A stretch of 41,110 bases of DNA from Streptomyces sp. NBRC 110035 (lineage in GTDB: Bacteria; Actinomycetota; Actinomycetes; Streptomycetales; Streptomycetaceae): the NCBI RefSeq assembly GCF_000829695.1, contig NZ_BBNN01000035.1:1-41110 (forward strand), read 5' to 3'. Position numbers and translations under genes: made by a program. Below are positions 6,262-15,028 of this stretch, piece after piece; the first letter of the stretch is position 1, and the number at the start of each line of letters is the position of its first letter. The notes beneath the pieces were generated by a model. It did no database searches and was not told the DNA's origin. It saw only the letters and a list, made by a program, of their open reading frames with translations.

Positions 6262-8859
6262 GTGAACACCGAGCGACCCGACAACGACGACGCCGAGGCA
6301 CGGGCCTTCGGCAGCGCGCGCGACACCGGGGGCGCTTCGGCCGACGGCGCGGACACCCCGCGGGGCGCGCGGCCCCGGGACGCCGCCGCGCCCGGCCCCG
6401 CCCCCGAAGCTCCCGCTGCCGTGGCCGGGGAGCAGGGGGAGGGCACCGGGGACACCGGGGCGGAGGGCGGCGGGGCGCCGGAGGGCGAGCACGAAGGGGC
6501 CCCGGAAGCGGCGGAATCCCGTACCACCCCCGGGCGGCCCGAGGACACGACGACCGGCATGACAGCCGGCGCGGCGACGGGGGACGCCGGAGGCGGGGGC
6601 CCGGAGAGCGGATCCACGGCGGCCCCCCGGGCCCGGGGTGAGCAGCCGGCACCCGAAGACCCCGCGCCCGAATCTCCGCCCGCCGGGGACGCGCAGGCCG
6701 GTTCCTCGTCCGCCGACGCGTCCGCGGCGTCCACGCCGTCCGCGCCGTCCGCGCCGAAACCTGTGGACACGGACGCGGGCGTCCCCCGCGCGGAATCCGG
6801 GGCACCGCGGGCGGACGTCTCCGGAACCCGGGCCGGGGAGTCCGGTTCCGTACGCGCCGACGCCCACGCGTCGGCGGCCTCGGAGGACACGGACGCGACC
6901 GCGCCCGAGGCGCCGGAAGCAGACGACGCCGAGGTCCCGACGTCGGATTCCGCCGCCGCCGCGAGCGGTGCCGCGCAGGCCGGCGAAGCCGGGGACCAGG
7001 CATCGAAGAGCACGCCCGGGAGGCCGCACGGCGGCGGGGCCGGGAGCCCGGAGGCCGGGACTCCGGCCACCGGAGGCGCACAGACCGACACCGCGGAGAC
7101 GGACGGCGGCGTGGACCGGGCCGCCGGGAGCGGGTCCGTGGAGGACGCCCCTCGGGGCGGGGCCGCGGTGGCCGAAGAACCGGAGGCCGGATCCTCGGCC
7201 ACCGGGGTTTCCGGGCCCGACGCGCCCGCACCCGGAGGGGCAGCGGCCGGGGAACACGGGACCGGCACGGCCGGGGCCTCACCCGTAGGGGCAGCCGCCG
7301 ACGACGGTCCGGTGCCGGGCGCGGACGAGGGACCTGCCGGCGTGGGCCACGGTGCCGGCGCGACCCCCGCCGGCGTACACGGTGGTGACGGGCACGGAGC
7401 CGGGCGGCGGCGGTCGCCGGGGCTGGTGGCGGCGGTGGCCGCGGCGGTGCTGCTGGTCGGGGGCGGCGGGGCGTATCTCGCCGCCAGTGCCTCCGGCGGG
7501 CCGGACGGCGGCGGTACGACTCCGGGGGCCAACGGCGGGGGCACTCCCCCGCCGCTCGCCCTCGACGCCTACGCCGGGGGCGGCACGCACGGCATCGCGC
7601 CGGGTGAGCCCAACCCGTACGGCGCCGCCTACCGCGCGGACGGCCCTCTCCCCGACGGTCCCGACGCGGCGCCGGTGTACCGCACCCGGGGGCAGGTCAC
7701 CGAGGCGCAGGTGGCCGGGCTCGCGGAGGCGCTCGGGATCGACGGGAAGCCGGTGGCGGAGGGCGAGGCCTGGCGGATCGGCGGCAAGGACGGCAGTGGG
7801 CCCACCCTGCGGGTGGACCGCGGCGCCCCCGGCACCTGGACGTTCAGCCGGTACACGCCGGGCCCCGACGCCTGTACGGGCAAGGGCGGGACGTGCAAGG
7901 CCCCGTCGGCCGGCGACGCCCCCGCGGTGAGCGAGGAGGCCGCGAAGAAGGCCGCCGCGCCCGTGCTGAAGGCGCTGGGCCAGGACGACGCGAAACTCGA
8001 CGCCGGCCGGGTCACGGGCGTCAAACGGGTGGTGAACGCGGAACCGGAGGTCGGCGGTCTGCCGACGCACGGCTGGACGACCGGCGTGGTCGTCGGCGCC
8101 GGGGGCGAGGTGGTCGGCGGCAGCGGCCGGCTGTCGACGCCGGTGAAGGCGGACACGTACCCCGTGGTGGGCGCCGAGGAGGCGCTGGAGCTGCTGAACA
8201 CGGCACCCGGCGCCGGCGGGCGCGCGGAGATCGGCGGCTGTGCCACTCCCGTACCGCTGGAGGACGGTGACCGGCAGGAGCGGCAGGAGCCGTGCGTCAC
8301 GGTGTCGCCCCTGCCCGCCAAGGACACGGTCGTGGTCGAGGGGGCGGTGTTCGGGCTGGCCGCGCACGCGGTGGACGGGCAGCAGGCGCTCGTGCCGTCC
8401 TGGCTGTTCGAGGTGCGGCCGACGGACGCGCAGGACGGCGGCACGGTGACGTATCCGGCGGTCGAGCCGGAATACCTCGCCCCGCGGGCGTCGTCCGGGG
8501 AATCGAGCACGGAACCGGCGAAGCCGGGGGACGGCGACCGGCCGACCTCGTCGCCGACTGCGCGCGAGGTGGCCGTCGAGGGCTACACCGCCGAGGGCGA
8601 CGAGCTGACGGTGACCTTCACCGGCGGGGTGTGCGCCGACTACGAGGCGGCGGCGAGCGAGAGCGGCGGCCGGGTCACGGTCACCGTGACCGAGACGCCC
8701 TGGCCGGACAAGGTCTGCATCCTGATCGCCAAGCAGTACCAGCAGACGGTGCGGCTCGACGCGCCGCTGGGTGCCCGCGAGGTGGTGGACGCCGACGGTG
8801 AGCCGGTGCCGCTGCGCAAGGACGGCGCGCGGCTGCCCGCGCCGCCCTCGAAGGGGTGA
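6262..8859 (+). CDS. Large membrane-anchored protein with disordered N-terminus
   Basis: 865 aa, family not recognised. Residues 1 to about 380 are an Ala/Gly/Pro/Glu/Ser/Thr-rich, highly acidic tract of low complexity, certainly disordered. One membrane helix follows (about 386-410, LVAAVAAAVLLVGGGGAYLAA) after a basic GRRRSPG stop-transfer, so the disordered part should be cytoplasmic and the remaining roughly 450 residues extracellular. The outer part is folded-looking, with paired cysteines (DACTGKGGTCKAP, IGGCATP...EPCVTV, VCADY...DKVCILI) and a further disordered stretch near 745-770. GTG 6262 has gaaggag 7-8 nt upstream. It converges on erpA across a perfect terminator palindrome. The layout resembles anti-sigma-like or signalling membrane proteins, but no such domain is recognisable. 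Confidence 0.8.
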   Translation: MNTERPDNDDAEARAFGSARDTGGASADGADTPRGARPRDAAAPGPAPEAPAAVAGEQGEGTGDTGAEGGGAPEGEHEGAPEAAESRTTPGRPEDTTTGMTAGAATGDAGGGGPESGSTAAPRARGEQPAPEDPAPESPPAGDAQAGSSSADASAASTPSAPSAPKPVDTDAGVPRAESGAPRADVSGTRAGESGSVRADAHASAASEDTDATAPEAPEADDAEVPTSDSAAAASGAAQAGEAGDQASKSTPGRPHGGGAGSPEAGTPATGGAQTDTAETDGGVDRAAGSGSVEDAPRGGAAVAEEPEAGSSATGVSGPDAPAPGGAAAGEHGTGTAGASPVGAAADDGPVPGADEGPAGVGHGAGATPAGVHGGDGHGAGRRRSPGLVAAVAAAVLLVGGGGAYLAASASGGPDGGGTTPGANGGGTPPPLALDAYAGGGTHGIAPGEPNPYGAAYRADGPLPDGPDAAPVYRTRGQVTEAQVAGLAEALGIDGKPVAEGEAWRIGGKDGSGPTLRVDRGAPGTWTFSRYTPGPDACTGKGGTCKAPSAGDAPAVSEEAAKKAAAPVLKALGQDDAKLDAGRVTGVKRVVNAEPEVGGLPTHGWTTGVVVGAGGEVVGGSGRLSTPVKADTYPVVGAEEALELLNTAPGAGGRAEIGGCATPVPLEDGDRQERQEPCVTVSPLPAKDTVVVEGAVFGLAAHAVDGQQALVPSWLFEVRPTDAQDGGTVTYPAVEPEYLAPRASSGESSTEPAKPGDGDRPTSSPTAREVAVEGYTAEGDELTVTFTGGVCADYEAAASESGGRVTVTVTETPWPDKVCILIAKQYQQTVRLDAPLGAREVVDADGEPVPLRKDGARLPAPPSKG

Positions 8860-8876
8860 CGAAGGGCTGAAGGCCC

Positions 8877-8914
8877 GGAGGCGGCGGTCCCGTCCGGACG
8901 GGACCGCCGCCTCC
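8877..8914. terminator. Bidirectional terminator between the membrane protein and erpA
   Basis: A perfect 38-bp palindrome with 19-bp arms centred on TCCGGA (8895/8896). Its position between two convergent genes fits a shared factor-independent stop; there is no T-run, as usual in Streptomyces. Confidence 0.8.
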
Positions 8915-8972
8915 GTGGTGCCGGCGCGCCGTGCCGCCCGGGAACGGGTCCCGAAGCGGAGTCGGGGACCGC

Positions 8973-9329
8973 TCAGCTGAAGGAGTCGCCGCAGGCGCAG
9001 GAGCCCGTGGCGTTCGGGTTGTCGATGGTGAAGCCCTGCTTCTCGATGGTGTCGACGAAGTCGATGGTGGCACCGCCCAGGTACGGGGCGCTCATCCGGT
9101 CGGTGACGACCTTGACGCCGTCGAAGTCCTTCTCCACGTCGCCGTCGAGGGAACGCTCGTCGAAGAAGAGCTGGTAGCGCAGGCCGGAGCAGCCGCCGGG
9201 CTGGACGGCGACGCGCAGGGCGAGGTCGTCACGGCCTTCCTGGTCGAGCAGCGCCTTGACCTTGGCCGCGGCGGCTTCGGTCACGATGATGCCGTCGGTG
9301 GCGGTGGTGGTCTCGTCCGATACGGACAT
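8973..9329 (-). CDS. erpA: Iron-sulfur cluster insertion protein ErpA (HesB/IscA family)
   Basis: A-type carrier that delivers Fe-S clusters to target enzymes. The 118-aa product carries the three family cysteines: Cys47 in PGGCSGL, and Cys111 and Cys113 in GSCACGDSF. Length is typical. ATG 9327-9329 has gggagag about 6 nt upstream. It is divergent from nadA, which encodes a 4Fe-4S enzyme and is a plausible client. A 12-bp palindrome lies about 40 nt upstream of the start. Confidence 0.93.
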   Translation of the reverse strand: MSVSDETTTATDGIIVTEAAAAKVKALLDQEGRDDLALRVAVQPGGCSGLRYQLFFDERSLDGDVEKDFDGVKVVTDRMSAPYLGGATIDFVDTIEKQGFTIDNPNATGSCACGDSFS

Positions 9330-9363
9330 CTACATCTCTCCCGGGTTGTACGGAGACTGCTTG

Positions 9364-9383
9364 CCGACGGTTGCAACCGACGG
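9364..9383. promoter_or_regulatory. Palindrome upstream of erpA
   Basis: CGGTTGCAACCG (9368-9379) is a perfect palindrome and is also flanked by direct CCGACGG copies at 9364-9370 and 9377-9383. It is a candidate protein-binding site in the erpA leader or promoter. Confidence 0.35.
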
Positions 9384-9548
9384 GGCCGCGGATTCATTCC
9401 GGGCCGGGAACGTGTTCTCTCGGCTCCGTCTTCATGCTCGCACACGCCCCGGCGAGCGGAAAACGGCCCGGACGGGGAATGCGCGGGCCGCCGCCGGGAT
9501 TCACGTCACATGGACGCTATGGCCGTCGTCAAACCGACGCGAGCCGGT

Positions 9549-9583
9549 TATGATAGATAGTGTCAATTCGACGAAAAGTCGAA
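9549..9583 (+). promoter_or_regulatory. Candidate nadA promoter and operator
   Basis: TATGAT (9549-9554) is a good -10. Just downstream, TTCGAC-GAAAA-GTCGAA (9567-9583) is a perfect 6-bp-arm inverted repeat, placed where a repressor or 5'-end stem would act. Actinobacterial nad genes are often under NrtR-type repressors; whether this is such a site is not shown. Confidence 0.45.
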
Positions 9584-9656
9584 CCGGTGTCCCGCTTGTC
9601 CCGCCGGTCCGGTCCTCACGGGCCCGGCCGACCGCAGAACAGAAAGGGTGCGTGTC

Positions 9657-10841
9657 GTGACCACCGCCCAGACCCAGGAGCTCGACGTACAGCCGACGCC
9701 CCTCGCCCTGTTGCTCCTCGGCCGGGAGGCCGACCCGAGGAGCGAGCGCGGTGTGGAGTGTCCCGGTGACCTCCCCTCACCGTCCGACCCTGACCTGGTG
9801 GAGCGCGCCCGCGCCGCCAAGGAGAAGCTCGGGGACAAGGTCTTCGTGCTCGGCCACCACTACCAGCGCGACGAGGTCATCCAGTTCGCCGACGTCACGG
9901 GCGACTCGTTCAAGCTGGCCAGGGACGCCGCCGCGCGCCCGCAGGCCGAGTACATCGTGTTCTGCGGTGTGCACTTCATGGCCGAGTCCGCGGACATCCT
10001 CACCGGCGACGACCAGAAGGTGGTCCTGCCGGATCTCGCGGCCGGCTGCTCCATGGCGGACATGGCCACCGCCGAGCAGGTCGCGGAGTGCTGGGACGTG
10101 CTGACCGAGGCCGGGATGTCCGACCGGGTCGTGCCCGTCTCGTACATGAACTCCTCCGCCGACATCAAGGCCTTCACCGGCAGGCACGGCGGCACCATCT
10201 GCACCTCCTCCAACGCGAAGCGCGCCCTCGACTGGGCCTTCGAGCAGGGCGAGCAGGTCCTCTTCCTCCCCGACCAGCACCTCGGCCGCAACACCGCGGT
10301 GCGGGACCTGGGGATGTCCCTGGAGGACTGCGTCGTCTACAACCCGCACAAGCCGAACGGCGGACTGACGGCGGACGAGCTGCGGGCCGCGAAGATGATC
10401 CTGTGGCGCGGCCACTGCTCGGTGCACGGCCGCTTCAGCCTGGACTCGGTCAACGACGTGCGCGAGCGCGTTCCGGGCGTCAACGTCCTGGTGCACCCCG
10501 AGTGCCGGCACGAGGTCGTGGCCGCGGCGGACCACGTCGGGTCGACCGAGTACATCATCAAGAAGCTGGAGGCCGCCCCGGCCGGTTCCAAGTGGGCGAT
10601 CGGCACGGAGCTGAACCTGGTGCGCCGGCTGGCGAACCGTTTCGCTCCCGAGGGCAAGGAGATCGTCTTCCTGGACAGGACGGTCTGCTTCTGCTCCACG
10701 ATGAACCGCATCGACCTCCCCCACCTGGTGTGGGCCCTGGAGTCGCTGGCGGAGGGCAACCCGGTCAACCGCATCGAGGTGGACAAGGAGACCGAGGAGT
10801 TCGCCAAGCTGGCCCTGGAGCGGATGCTCGCACTGCCGTGA
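9657..10841 (+). CDS. nadA: Quinolinate synthase
   Basis: Condenses iminoaspartate with dihydroxyacetone phosphate to quinolinate in de novo NAD synthesis; a cytoplasmic 4Fe-4S enzyme. The 394-aa product shows GHHYQRDEVI and VTGDSF (substrate pocket), and the cluster cysteines in VFCGVHF (Cys103), HPECRHE and CFCSTMN. It is the longer actinobacterial form with a roughly 45-residue N-terminal extension. GTG 9657 is preferred over in-frame GTG 9648 because aaaggg then sits about 8 nt upstream. No nadB or nadC adjoins it, so it appears to be transcribed alone between erpA and a strong terminator. Confidence 0.96.
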   Translation: MTTAQTQELDVQPTPLALLLLGREADPRSERGVECPGDLPSPSDPDLVERARAAKEKLGDKVFVLGHHYQRDEVIQFADVTGDSFKLARDAAARPQAEYIVFCGVHFMAESADILTGDDQKVVLPDLAAGCSMADMATAEQVAECWDVLTEAGMSDRVVPVSYMNSSADIKAFTGRHGGTICTSSNAKRALDWAFEQGEQVLFLPDQHLGRNTAVRDLGMSLEDCVVYNPHKPNGGLTADELRAAKMILWRGHCSVHGRFSLDSVNDVRERVPGVNVLVHPECRHEVVAAADHVGSTEYIIKKLEAAPAGSKWAIGTELNLVRRLANRFAPEGKEIVFLDRTVCFCSTMNRIDLPHLVWALESLAEGNPVNRIEVDKETEEFAKLALERMLALP

Positions 10842-10855
10842 CGCGCGGTGCGGTG

Positions 10856-10903
10856 ACGGCGACGGCCCGCCCGGAACCGGGGTTCCGGGCGGGCCGTCGC
10901 CGT
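10856..10903. terminator. Terminator between nadA and the RND gene
   Basis: 23-bp perfect arms (10856-10878 and 10881-10903) with a 2-nt centre. It lies between convergent genes and probably acts in both directions. Confidence 0.8.
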
Positions 10904-10922
10904 TGTGCGGGGCGGGAACAGG

Positions 10923-13900
10923 TCAGACCTGCGCCGGCTCCGGGTCGCCCGCGGGTCCGGCGGACCCGCCGGATTCCCCGGACGTCTCCGACGTCTTCGG
11001 CTCCTCGTCCGCCGTGCCCCTCTTCAGCGCCTTCTTCTTCGCGCGCCGCTCCTTGCGGAGCTCCAGCATCGCGTAGAGCGTCGGCACCAGGAGCAGGGTC
11101 AGCACCGTCGACGTGATCAGACCGCCGATCACCACCACGGCCAGCGGCTGGGCGATGAAGCCGCCCTCGCCGGTGACGCCGAGCGCCATCGGGAGCAGGG
11201 CGAAGATCGTCGCCAGGGCCGTCATGAGGATCGGGCGCAGCCGGTGCCGGCCGCCCTCGATCACGGCCTCGACGACGCCGTGGCCCTGGGCGCGGTACTG
11301 GTTGATCAGGTCGATCAGCACGATCGCGTTGGTGACCACGATGCCGGTCAGCATCAGCATGCCGATCATCGCCGGGACGCCCATCGGGGTGCCCGTGACG
11401 ATCAGCAGGCCGATCGCGCCCGTCGCCGCGAAGGGGATGGACACCAGCAGGATCAGCGGCTGGGCGAGCGACCGGAAGGTGCCGACGAGCAGCATGAAGA
11501 TGATCGCGATCGCCGCGAGCATCGCCAGGCCCAGGTTGGCGAACGCCTCGTCCTGGTCCTCGGACACGCCGCCGATCTCGGCCGTCGCGCCCGCCGGGAG
11601 GGCGAGCGCGTCGATCTTCGTCTGGAGCTCGGCGCTGACCGCGCCGGTGTTGTCACCGGTCGGGCGGGCGGTGACGGTGGCGGAGCGCTGGCCGTCGATC
11701 CGGGTCATGGACACCGGGCCGTCCTTCAGCTCGACGGTGGCGATGTCGCCCAGCTCCACCGGGCCCAGGCGCAGCTTCTTCAGCTCGGCCAGGGTGGTGG
11801 CCGGTTCGGCCGAGCGGATGACGACGTCGCGCTCGGTGTCGTCGAGGACCGCCTTGGCCGCCGGGGTGCCCCGGACCGCCTGGGCGACGGCCGCGCCGAG
11901 CGTCCGGCTGTCGAACCCGGCCGCGGCGGCACGGGAGGTGGCCTCCACGGAGATCCGCGGAACGCTCTGCGACAGGTCGCTGGTGACGTCCGTGACGTCG
12001 TCCAGCGAGGCCACGGCCTCCTGTACCCGGTCGGCCGCCTTGCGCAGCACCTGCGCGTCGGCCGCCTTGACGACGACGCTCAGGTCCTGGCTGGCGAATC
12101 CGTCGCCGCCCGCGATGGTGGTGGTGCCGATGCCGTCGAGTCCGGCGAGGCCCTTCTCGAGGCGCTCCCGCACGTCCTCGGAGGACGCGGAGTCCTCCAG
12201 CATCACCTGGTAGCTGGCCTGGTTGGTGTCCGTGCCGCCGCCGAAGGCCGCCATGAAGCCGGACGAGCCGATGGTGACCTGGTGGTCCCTGACGCCCTCG
12301 GTGTCGCCGAGCAGCTTCTCGACCTTCCTGGCCTGCGCGTCGGTCGCCTCGAGGCTGGTGCCGGGCTCCAGCTCCTGACGGACCGTGAGGACCTGCTGCT
12401 CGCCCTGGTCGAAGAAGTTGGTCTTGAGCAGCGGGGTCATGCCGAACGTGCCGATCAGGACGACGACCGCGATGGCGATGCTGGCCGGCCTGCGCCGGGT
12501 GGCGAAGCGCAGGACGGAGACGTAGAACTTCTGGAGGCGGCTCTTCGCCTCCTTCTCCTCGGCCAGCCTGCGGGCCTCCTCGGCGTCCTCGGGGGTGCCC
12601 TTCGGGGGACGCAGGAACCAGTACGACAGGACGGGGACGACCGTCAGCGACACCAGCAGGGAGGCGAGCAGCGCCGCCGTGACGGTGATGCTGAAGGAGC
12701 CGAACAGCTCGCCCACCATGCCGCCGACCAGGCCGATCGGCAGGAAGACGGCGACGGTGGTGAACGTCGCGGACGTCACCGCGCCGGCCACCTCGCGGAC
12801 GGCGCCCAGGATCGCCTCACGGCGCTCCTCGCCGTAGCCGAGGTGCCGTTTGATGTTCTCCAGGACGACGATGGAGTCGTCCACGACCCGGCCGACCGCG
12901 ATGGTCAGCGCGCCGAGGGTCAGCATGTTCAGCGACAGGTCGCGCGTCCACAGCACGATCAGCGCGAGCACGACGGACAGCGGGATGGACACCGCGGTGA
13001 CGAGGGTCGAGCGGATCGAGGCGAGGAAGACCAGGATCACCAGGACCGCGAAGACCAGACCGAGGGTGCCCTCGGTGGTCAGGCCCTCGATGGCCTTGGC
13101 GACGGCCGGGCCCTGGTCGCTGACGACCGTGAGTTCGGCGCCCGAGCCGAGGGATTCGCGCAGGTCGGGCAGCTTCTCCTCGACGGCGTCCGAGATCGCG
13201 ACGGCGCTGCCGTCGTGGTCCATGGTGACGACCACGGCGAGGCTGGGCTCGCCGTTGGTGCGGGTGAGGGAGTCGGCCCTGGCCTCCTGCTGCTCGACCT
13301 CGGCCACGGAGCCGAGGCGGACCGGCTTGCCCTCACCGGGCTGTCCGGTGACCATCAGGTCCTCGATCTGCTCGAGCGAGGTGTAGCCGCCGCCGACCTG
13401 GACGGTGCGGTTGGCGCCGTCCTCGTCGAAGGAACCGGCCGGGACGGTCGCGCCGCCCGCCTGGAGGGCCTGGGCGAGCGCCTGCGCCGTGAGACCGGCG
13501 TCGGCGAGCTCGGCGTCGTCGGGGGTGACGGTGACCTGGAGGTCCCGGACGCCGTCCACGGTGACCTGGCCGACGCCGTCGATGCCCTCGAGTTCGGTGA
13601 CCACGGTCCGGTCGAGCCGGTCGGCGAGGGCCTGCTGGTCCTCGTCGGAGGTGACGGCGAGGACCACGGTCGGGATGTCGTCGGTGCTGCCGGCGACGAC
13701 CTGCGGGTCCACGTCGTCGGGAAGCAGGACGCGGGCCCGGTTGACGGCCTGCTGGACGTCGGCGACGAGCTGTTCGGTCTCGTTGCCGAAGTCGAAGGAC
13801 GCCATGATCACGGCGTTGCCCTCGCTGGCCGTCGAGGTGACACCGGAGATGCCGTCGACGGCCTCCAGGTTGTTCTCGATGGGCTCGACGACCTGCTTCT

Positions 13901-14081
13901 CCACCACGTCCGGGGACGCACCCTGGTAGGGGGCGATCACGGAGACCATGGGCAGTTCGATGGTGGGCAGCAGCTGCTGCTTGAGCTGAGGTATCGCGAT
14001 CGCCCCGAACACGAGCGCGACGATCGACATGAGACCGATCAGCGCGCGTTGCGCGAGGCTGAATCTGGCCAGCCAGGACAT
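10923..14081 (-). CDS. AcrB-like RND efflux permease
   Basis: 1052 aa, a proton-driven efflux permease of the HAE/AcrB type. It has the duplicated layout of this family: helix 1 (ALIGLMSIVALVFGA), a large porter loop, helices 2-6, then the same again from about residue 520. Asp401-Asp402 in GRVVDDSIVVLENI match the proton-relay pair of AcrB. The helix-10 segment reads VVTNAIVLIDLINQ, so the Lys of AcrB is Thr917. There is no adjacent membrane-fusion or outer-membrane partner, as expected in a monoderm. The last gene of the minus-strand cluster after the response regulator (208-nt gap). ATG 14081 has only a weak purine stretch upstream. Confidence 0.9.
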   Translation of the reverse strand: MSWLARFSLAQRALIGLMSIVALVFGAIAIPQLKQQLLPTIELPMVSVIAPYQGASPDVVEKQVVEPIENNLEAVDGISGVTSTASEGNAVIMASFDFGNETEQLVADVQQAVNRARVLLPDDVDPQVVAGSTDDIPTVVLAVTSDEDQQALADRLDRTVVTELEGIDGVGQVTVDGVRDLQVTVTPDDAELADAGLTAQALAQALQAGGATVPAGSFDEDGANRTVQVGGGYTSLEQIEDLMVTGQPGEGKPVRLGSVAEVEQQEARADSLTRTNGEPSLAVVVTMDHDGSAVAISDAVEEKLPDLRESLGSGAELTVVSDQGPAVAKAIEGLTTEGTLGLVFAVLVILVFLASIRSTLVTAVSIPLSVVLALIVLWTRDLSLNMLTLGALTIAVGRVVDDSIVVLENIKRHLGYGEERREAILGAVREVAGAVTSATFTTVAVFLPIGLVGGMVGELFGSFSITVTAALLASLLVSLTVVPVLSYWFLRPPKGTPEDAEEARRLAEEKEAKSRLQKFYVSVLRFATRRRPASIAIAVVVLIGTFGMTPLLKTNFFDQGEQQVLTVRQELEPGTSLEATDAQARKVEKLLGDTEGVRDHQVTIGSSGFMAAFGGGTDTNQASYQVMLEDSASSEDVRERLEKGLAGLDGIGTTTIAGGDGFASQDLSVVVKAADAQVLRKAADRVQEAVASLDDVTDVTSDLSQSVPRISVEATSRAAAAGFDSRTLGAAVAQAVRGTPAAKAVLDDTERDVVIRSAEPATTLAELKKLRLGPVELGDIATVELKDGPVSMTRIDGQRSATVTARPTGDNTGAVSAELQTKIDALALPAGATAEIGGVSEDQDEAFANLGLAMLAAIAIIFMLLVGTFRSLAQPLILLVSIPFAATGAIGLLIVTGTPMGVPAMIGMLMLTGIVVTNAIVLIDLINQYRAQGHGVVEAVIEGGRHRLRPILMTALATIFALLPMALGVTGEGGFIAQPLAVVVIGGLITSTVLTLLLVPTLYAMLELRKERRAKKKALKRGTADEEPKTSETSGESGGSAGPAGDPEPAQV

Positions 14082-14289
14082 GGGTTACGGATCTCTCTTC
14101 TGTGGGCGTCTGTGAGCGGTCGGAAGTGCGGTCACCGGCACCGTCCGACGCACGGGCACGGGCGGGGCACGGCCGGGCCGAGCCGGGTGCGCGCTCTACA
14201 CAGTGGCGCATCGGCGGGGTCGATCCGTAGGCCCGAGGTCCCGTTCCTCCGGGCGCCGAGTACTCCCGCCGCAGTACACGCGGTCGCGT

Positions 14290-14976
14290 TCAGTCCGTCC
14301 TCGGGCGGACCAGGCCGGACTCGTAGGCGGTCACGACCAGTTGGGCCCGGTCGCGGGCGCCGAGCTTGGACATGGCCCGGTTGACGTGTGTCTTGACGGT
14401 CAGCGGGCTGACCTCCAGGCGTTGGGCGATCTCGTCGTTGGAGTGGCCGCCGGCGACCTGGACCAGCACTTCGCGTTCCCGCACGGTCAGTGAGTCGAGC
14501 CGCTGCGCGCGGGCCGGGTCGCGGCCGGCGCCGTCGGCCGTGCCCTCCTGGGCGAGGAAACGGGCGATCAGGCCCTTGGTGGCGGCCGGGGACAGCAGCG
14601 CCTCGCCCTCGGCGGCGATCCGGATGGCGTTCAGCAGTTCGCCGGGTTCGGAGCCCTTGCCGAGGAAGCCGGAGGCGCCGGCCTGCAGCGACTGCACCAC
14701 GTAGTCGTCGACCTCGAAGGTCGTCAGGATCACCACGCGGACCCCGTCGAGTTCGGGGTCCGCGCTGATCAGGCGGGTGGCCGCGAGGCCGTCGGTGCCG
14801 GGCATCCGGATGTCCATCAGGACGATGTCCGCGCGCTGTTCGCGGGCCAGGCGGACCGCCTCGGCGCCGTCGGAGGCCTCGCCCACCACCTCCATGTCCG
14901 GCTCGGAGTCGACGAGCACGCGGAAGGCGCTGCGCAGCAGGGCCTGGTCGTCGGCGAGCAGGACGCGGATGGTCAC
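14290..14976 (-). CDS. NarL/LuxR-family response regulator
   Basis: 228 aa. Receiver domain: acidic Asp9-Asp10, phospho-acceptor Asp55 in IVLMDIRMPG, TT near 85 and Lys in FLGKGSE. The LuxR-type helix-turn-helix is near residues 160-220 (LTVREREVLVQVAGGHSNDEIA...VSPLTVKTHVNR in two parts). ATG 14976 has ggggaa about 8 nt upstream. It follows the kinase gene by 52 nt and is surely its partner. The position upstream of the RND gene makes that pump a likely target; the nearness of pspA makes an envelope-stress role plausible. Confidence 0.94.
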   Translation of the reverse strand: MTIRVLLADDQALLRSAFRVLVDSEPDMEVVGEASDGAEAVRLAREQRADIVLMDIRMPGTDGLAATRLISADPELDGVRVVILTTFEVDDYVVQSLQAGASGFLGKGSEPGELLNAIRIAAEGEALLSPAATKGLIARFLAQEGTADGAGRDPARAQRLDSLTVREREVLVQVAGGHSNDEIAQRLEVSPLTVKTHVNRAMSKLGARDRAQLVVTAYESGLVRPRTD

Positions 14977-15028
14977 GGGTTCCCCCAGGAGTGCTGGTCA
15001 CGGGCAGCCGTCCCACGCTGCGGACGGG

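Noticed and set aside
6228..7544. Long open frame opposite the disordered arm of the membrane protein
   Set aside because: Pro/Ala/Ser-only composition arises from the complementary low-complexity DNA; the plus frame has a ribosome-binding site and leads into a folded domain.
10905..14384. Very long open frame on the plus strand opposite the RND gene
   Set aside because: It is rich in Arg, Asp, Gly and Gln without any domain, and mirrors GC-rich third positions of a clear RND gene on the other strand.
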